NCBI GenBank assembly: GCA_036732565.1
Contig: DAINCF010000373.1
Span: 1-7,168 of the forward strand
DNA: 7,168 nt
Source: JAIVJN01 sp036732565
Lineage (GTDB): Bacteria; Acidobacteriota; Vicinamibacteria; Vicinamibacterales; UBA2999
Direction: 5' to 3'
The notes beneath the pieces are model-generated. The model had not been told where the DNA came from. It saw nothing but the letters and a program-made list of their open reading frames with translations, and made no database searches. The stretch's first letter is position 1; each line of letters opens with the position of its first letter. Both the position numbers and the translations under genes were made by a program. This document shows positions 6,238 to 7,168 of the stretch, piece by piece.

Positions 6238-7168
6238 ATGCCCGATGAGATTTCCACAGGCACGCAAGAATCGATAAGGGGGCTGCCCCCTTCGCAATCT
6301 CTGCCGATCCTCTCTGCTGCGCGCGCCCGCGATATCTGTGGCCGTTTTACCTCAGCCCACGTGGTCGTGGTCGGCGACGTCATGCTCGATCGCTTTCTGG
6401 TGGGCCGCGTCGATCGGATCTCCCCCGAGGCGCCGGTGCCGGTGGTGACGTTCGATCGTGAAGAGCATCGACCGGGCGGTGCGGCAAACGTGGCCGTCAA
6501 CGCCCGATCGCTGGGCGCGACGGTCACCTTGATCGGCGTGGTGGGCGACGATGTGGCGGCAGACGATCTGCGTGCCAGCCTGACGGCGCGCGACCTGGCC
6601 GTCAACGGCCTGCTGACATGGCCGTCCCAGCGCACGACGACCAAGGTACGGATCGTGACCACACGCAACCAGCAAGTCGCGCGGCTCGACTACGAGAACG
6701 ACGTCGAGGTCCACGCGGCCTTGGAAGACGCGCTGCTCTCCCAGATCGACGCGCACGGTGCGTCCTCGACCACGCTCATCGTGTCCGACTACGCGAAGGG
6801 CGTGATCACGAAGCGGGTGATGGCCGAGATTGTGCGGCGAAGCCGCACACTCGGCGTGACCGTGCTGGTCGACCCGAAGATTCCGCACATCGACTACTAC
6901 GCGGGCGTCGCGCTCGTCACCCCGAATCATCATGAGGCGGAGGCGGCGACGAACACGCGCATCAAGACGCACGAGGACGCGCGCAAGGTTGCCGACGCGC
7001 TGCGAGAGCGGGTCGGCTGCAATGGCGTCCTCATCACGCGCGGCGAGCACGGCATGTGGCTCACCGACGCGAGCGCCACGGGCCACTTGCCCGCCAGCGC
7101 TCGTGAGGTCTCCGACGTCACCGGTGCAGGCGATACGGTCGTGGCCACGCTCGGCGTAGCCCTGGCCG
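6238..7168 (+). CDS. hldE: D-glycero-beta-D-manno-heptose-7-phosphate kinase (HldE N-domain / RfaE1), 3' end cut by window
   Basis: This PfkB/ribokinase-fold enzyme phosphorylates heptose-7-phosphate at C1 in the cytoplasm on the way to ADP-heptose, the donor for heptosyltransferases. The 310 codons present show GDVMLDRFL (G46 on), RISPEAPVPVV, RPGGAANVAVNARSLGA (G80-G81), SDYAKG (183-188), DPK (212-214), LVTPNHHEAEAA, and the catalytic/anion-hole signature DVTGAGDT, whose GAGD aspartate is D299. These match the HldE/RfaE1 kinase. ATG 6238 is the only usable start: an in-frame stop lies at 6229-6231, and the next in-frame GTG (6361) is inside the first beta strand. The result is a 40-residue lead before VVVVGD, somewhat longer than usual. 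The window ends soon after GAGD, so I cannot tell if an adenylyltransferase domain follows (bifunctional HldE) or the gene is RfaE1 alone. Confidence 0.94.
   Translation, partial: MPDEISTGTQESIRGLPPSQSLPILSAARARDICGRFTSAHVVVVGDVMLDRFLVGRVDRISPEAPVPVVTFDREEHRPGGAANVAVNARSLGATVTLIGVVGDDVAADDLRASLTARDLAVNGLLTWPSQRTTTKVRIVTTRNQQVARLDYENDVEVHAALEDALLSQIDAHGASSTTLIVSDYAKGVITKRVMAEIVRRSRTLGVTVLVDPKIPHIDYYAGVALVTPNHHEAEAATNTRIKTHEDARKVADALRERVGCNGVLITRGEHGMWLTDASATGHLPASAREVSDVTGAGDTVVATLGVALA
6276..6292 (+). other. GC-rich hairpin within the first codons of hldE
   Basis: AAGGGGG (6276-6282) and CCCCCTT (6286-6292) form a perfect 7-bp stem around a CTG loop, at codons 13-19 of hldE. If the mRNA is leaderless, this stem lies about 40 bases from the 5' end, where it could affect translation. 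It codes for part of the non-conserved N-terminal lead (IRGLPPS). Confidence 0.5.

Overview
This is a GC-rich (roughly two-thirds G+C) stretch from a Gram-negative (diderm) bacterium, densely packed with chromosomal cell-envelope genes. The 22-bp inverted repeat after the ligase gene resembles a short dispersed palindrome I remember from GC-rich Acidobacteriota (Vicinamibacteria-like) genomes. The gene styles fit that group too, but the taxonomic guess is inference; a divergent proteobacterium remains possible.

Left half, minus strand, read from 3483 down to 1. Three tightly packed genes follow one another: an exported tetratricopeptide-repeat (TPR) protein, a LolB-like outer-membrane lipoprotein, and ispE (CDP-ME kinase of the MEP isoprenoid pathway, cut by the left edge). 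The lipoprotein starts one codon after the TPR stop, and ispE overlaps the lipoprotein stop by 4 bases (ATGA), so the trio is very probably one operon. The order TPR, lolB, ispE is also known in betaproteobacteria.

Middle, 3484-3631. This 148-bp divergent region holds a 7-bp-stem hairpin, a degenerate heptanucleotide tandem repeat, and -10-like boxes facing each way. Each box sits 6 bases before an ATG.

Right half, plus strand. A 56-residue Trm112-family zinc-ribbon-like protein overlaps a family-9 glycosyltransferase (heptosyltransferase-like) that appears to start with CTG. These are followed by an O-antigen ligase/polymerase family membrane protein, the inverted-repeat element, and hldE/rfaE1 (heptose-7-phosphate kinase), which is cut by the right edge. 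Together they supply and use ADP-heptose and join glycans during LPS assembly. The left-hand operon supplies isoprenoid precursors (for lipid carriers) and probably helps place lipoproteins in the outer membrane.

I see no phage, transposase, CRISPR array, tRNA or rRNA, and no clearly new multi-gene system. The most interesting signals are at the DNA level: probable leaderless starts at three genes, a CTG start, a 12-13 bp periodic GGTTCC repeat inside the lipoprotein's 5' end, and the palindromic intergenic element.
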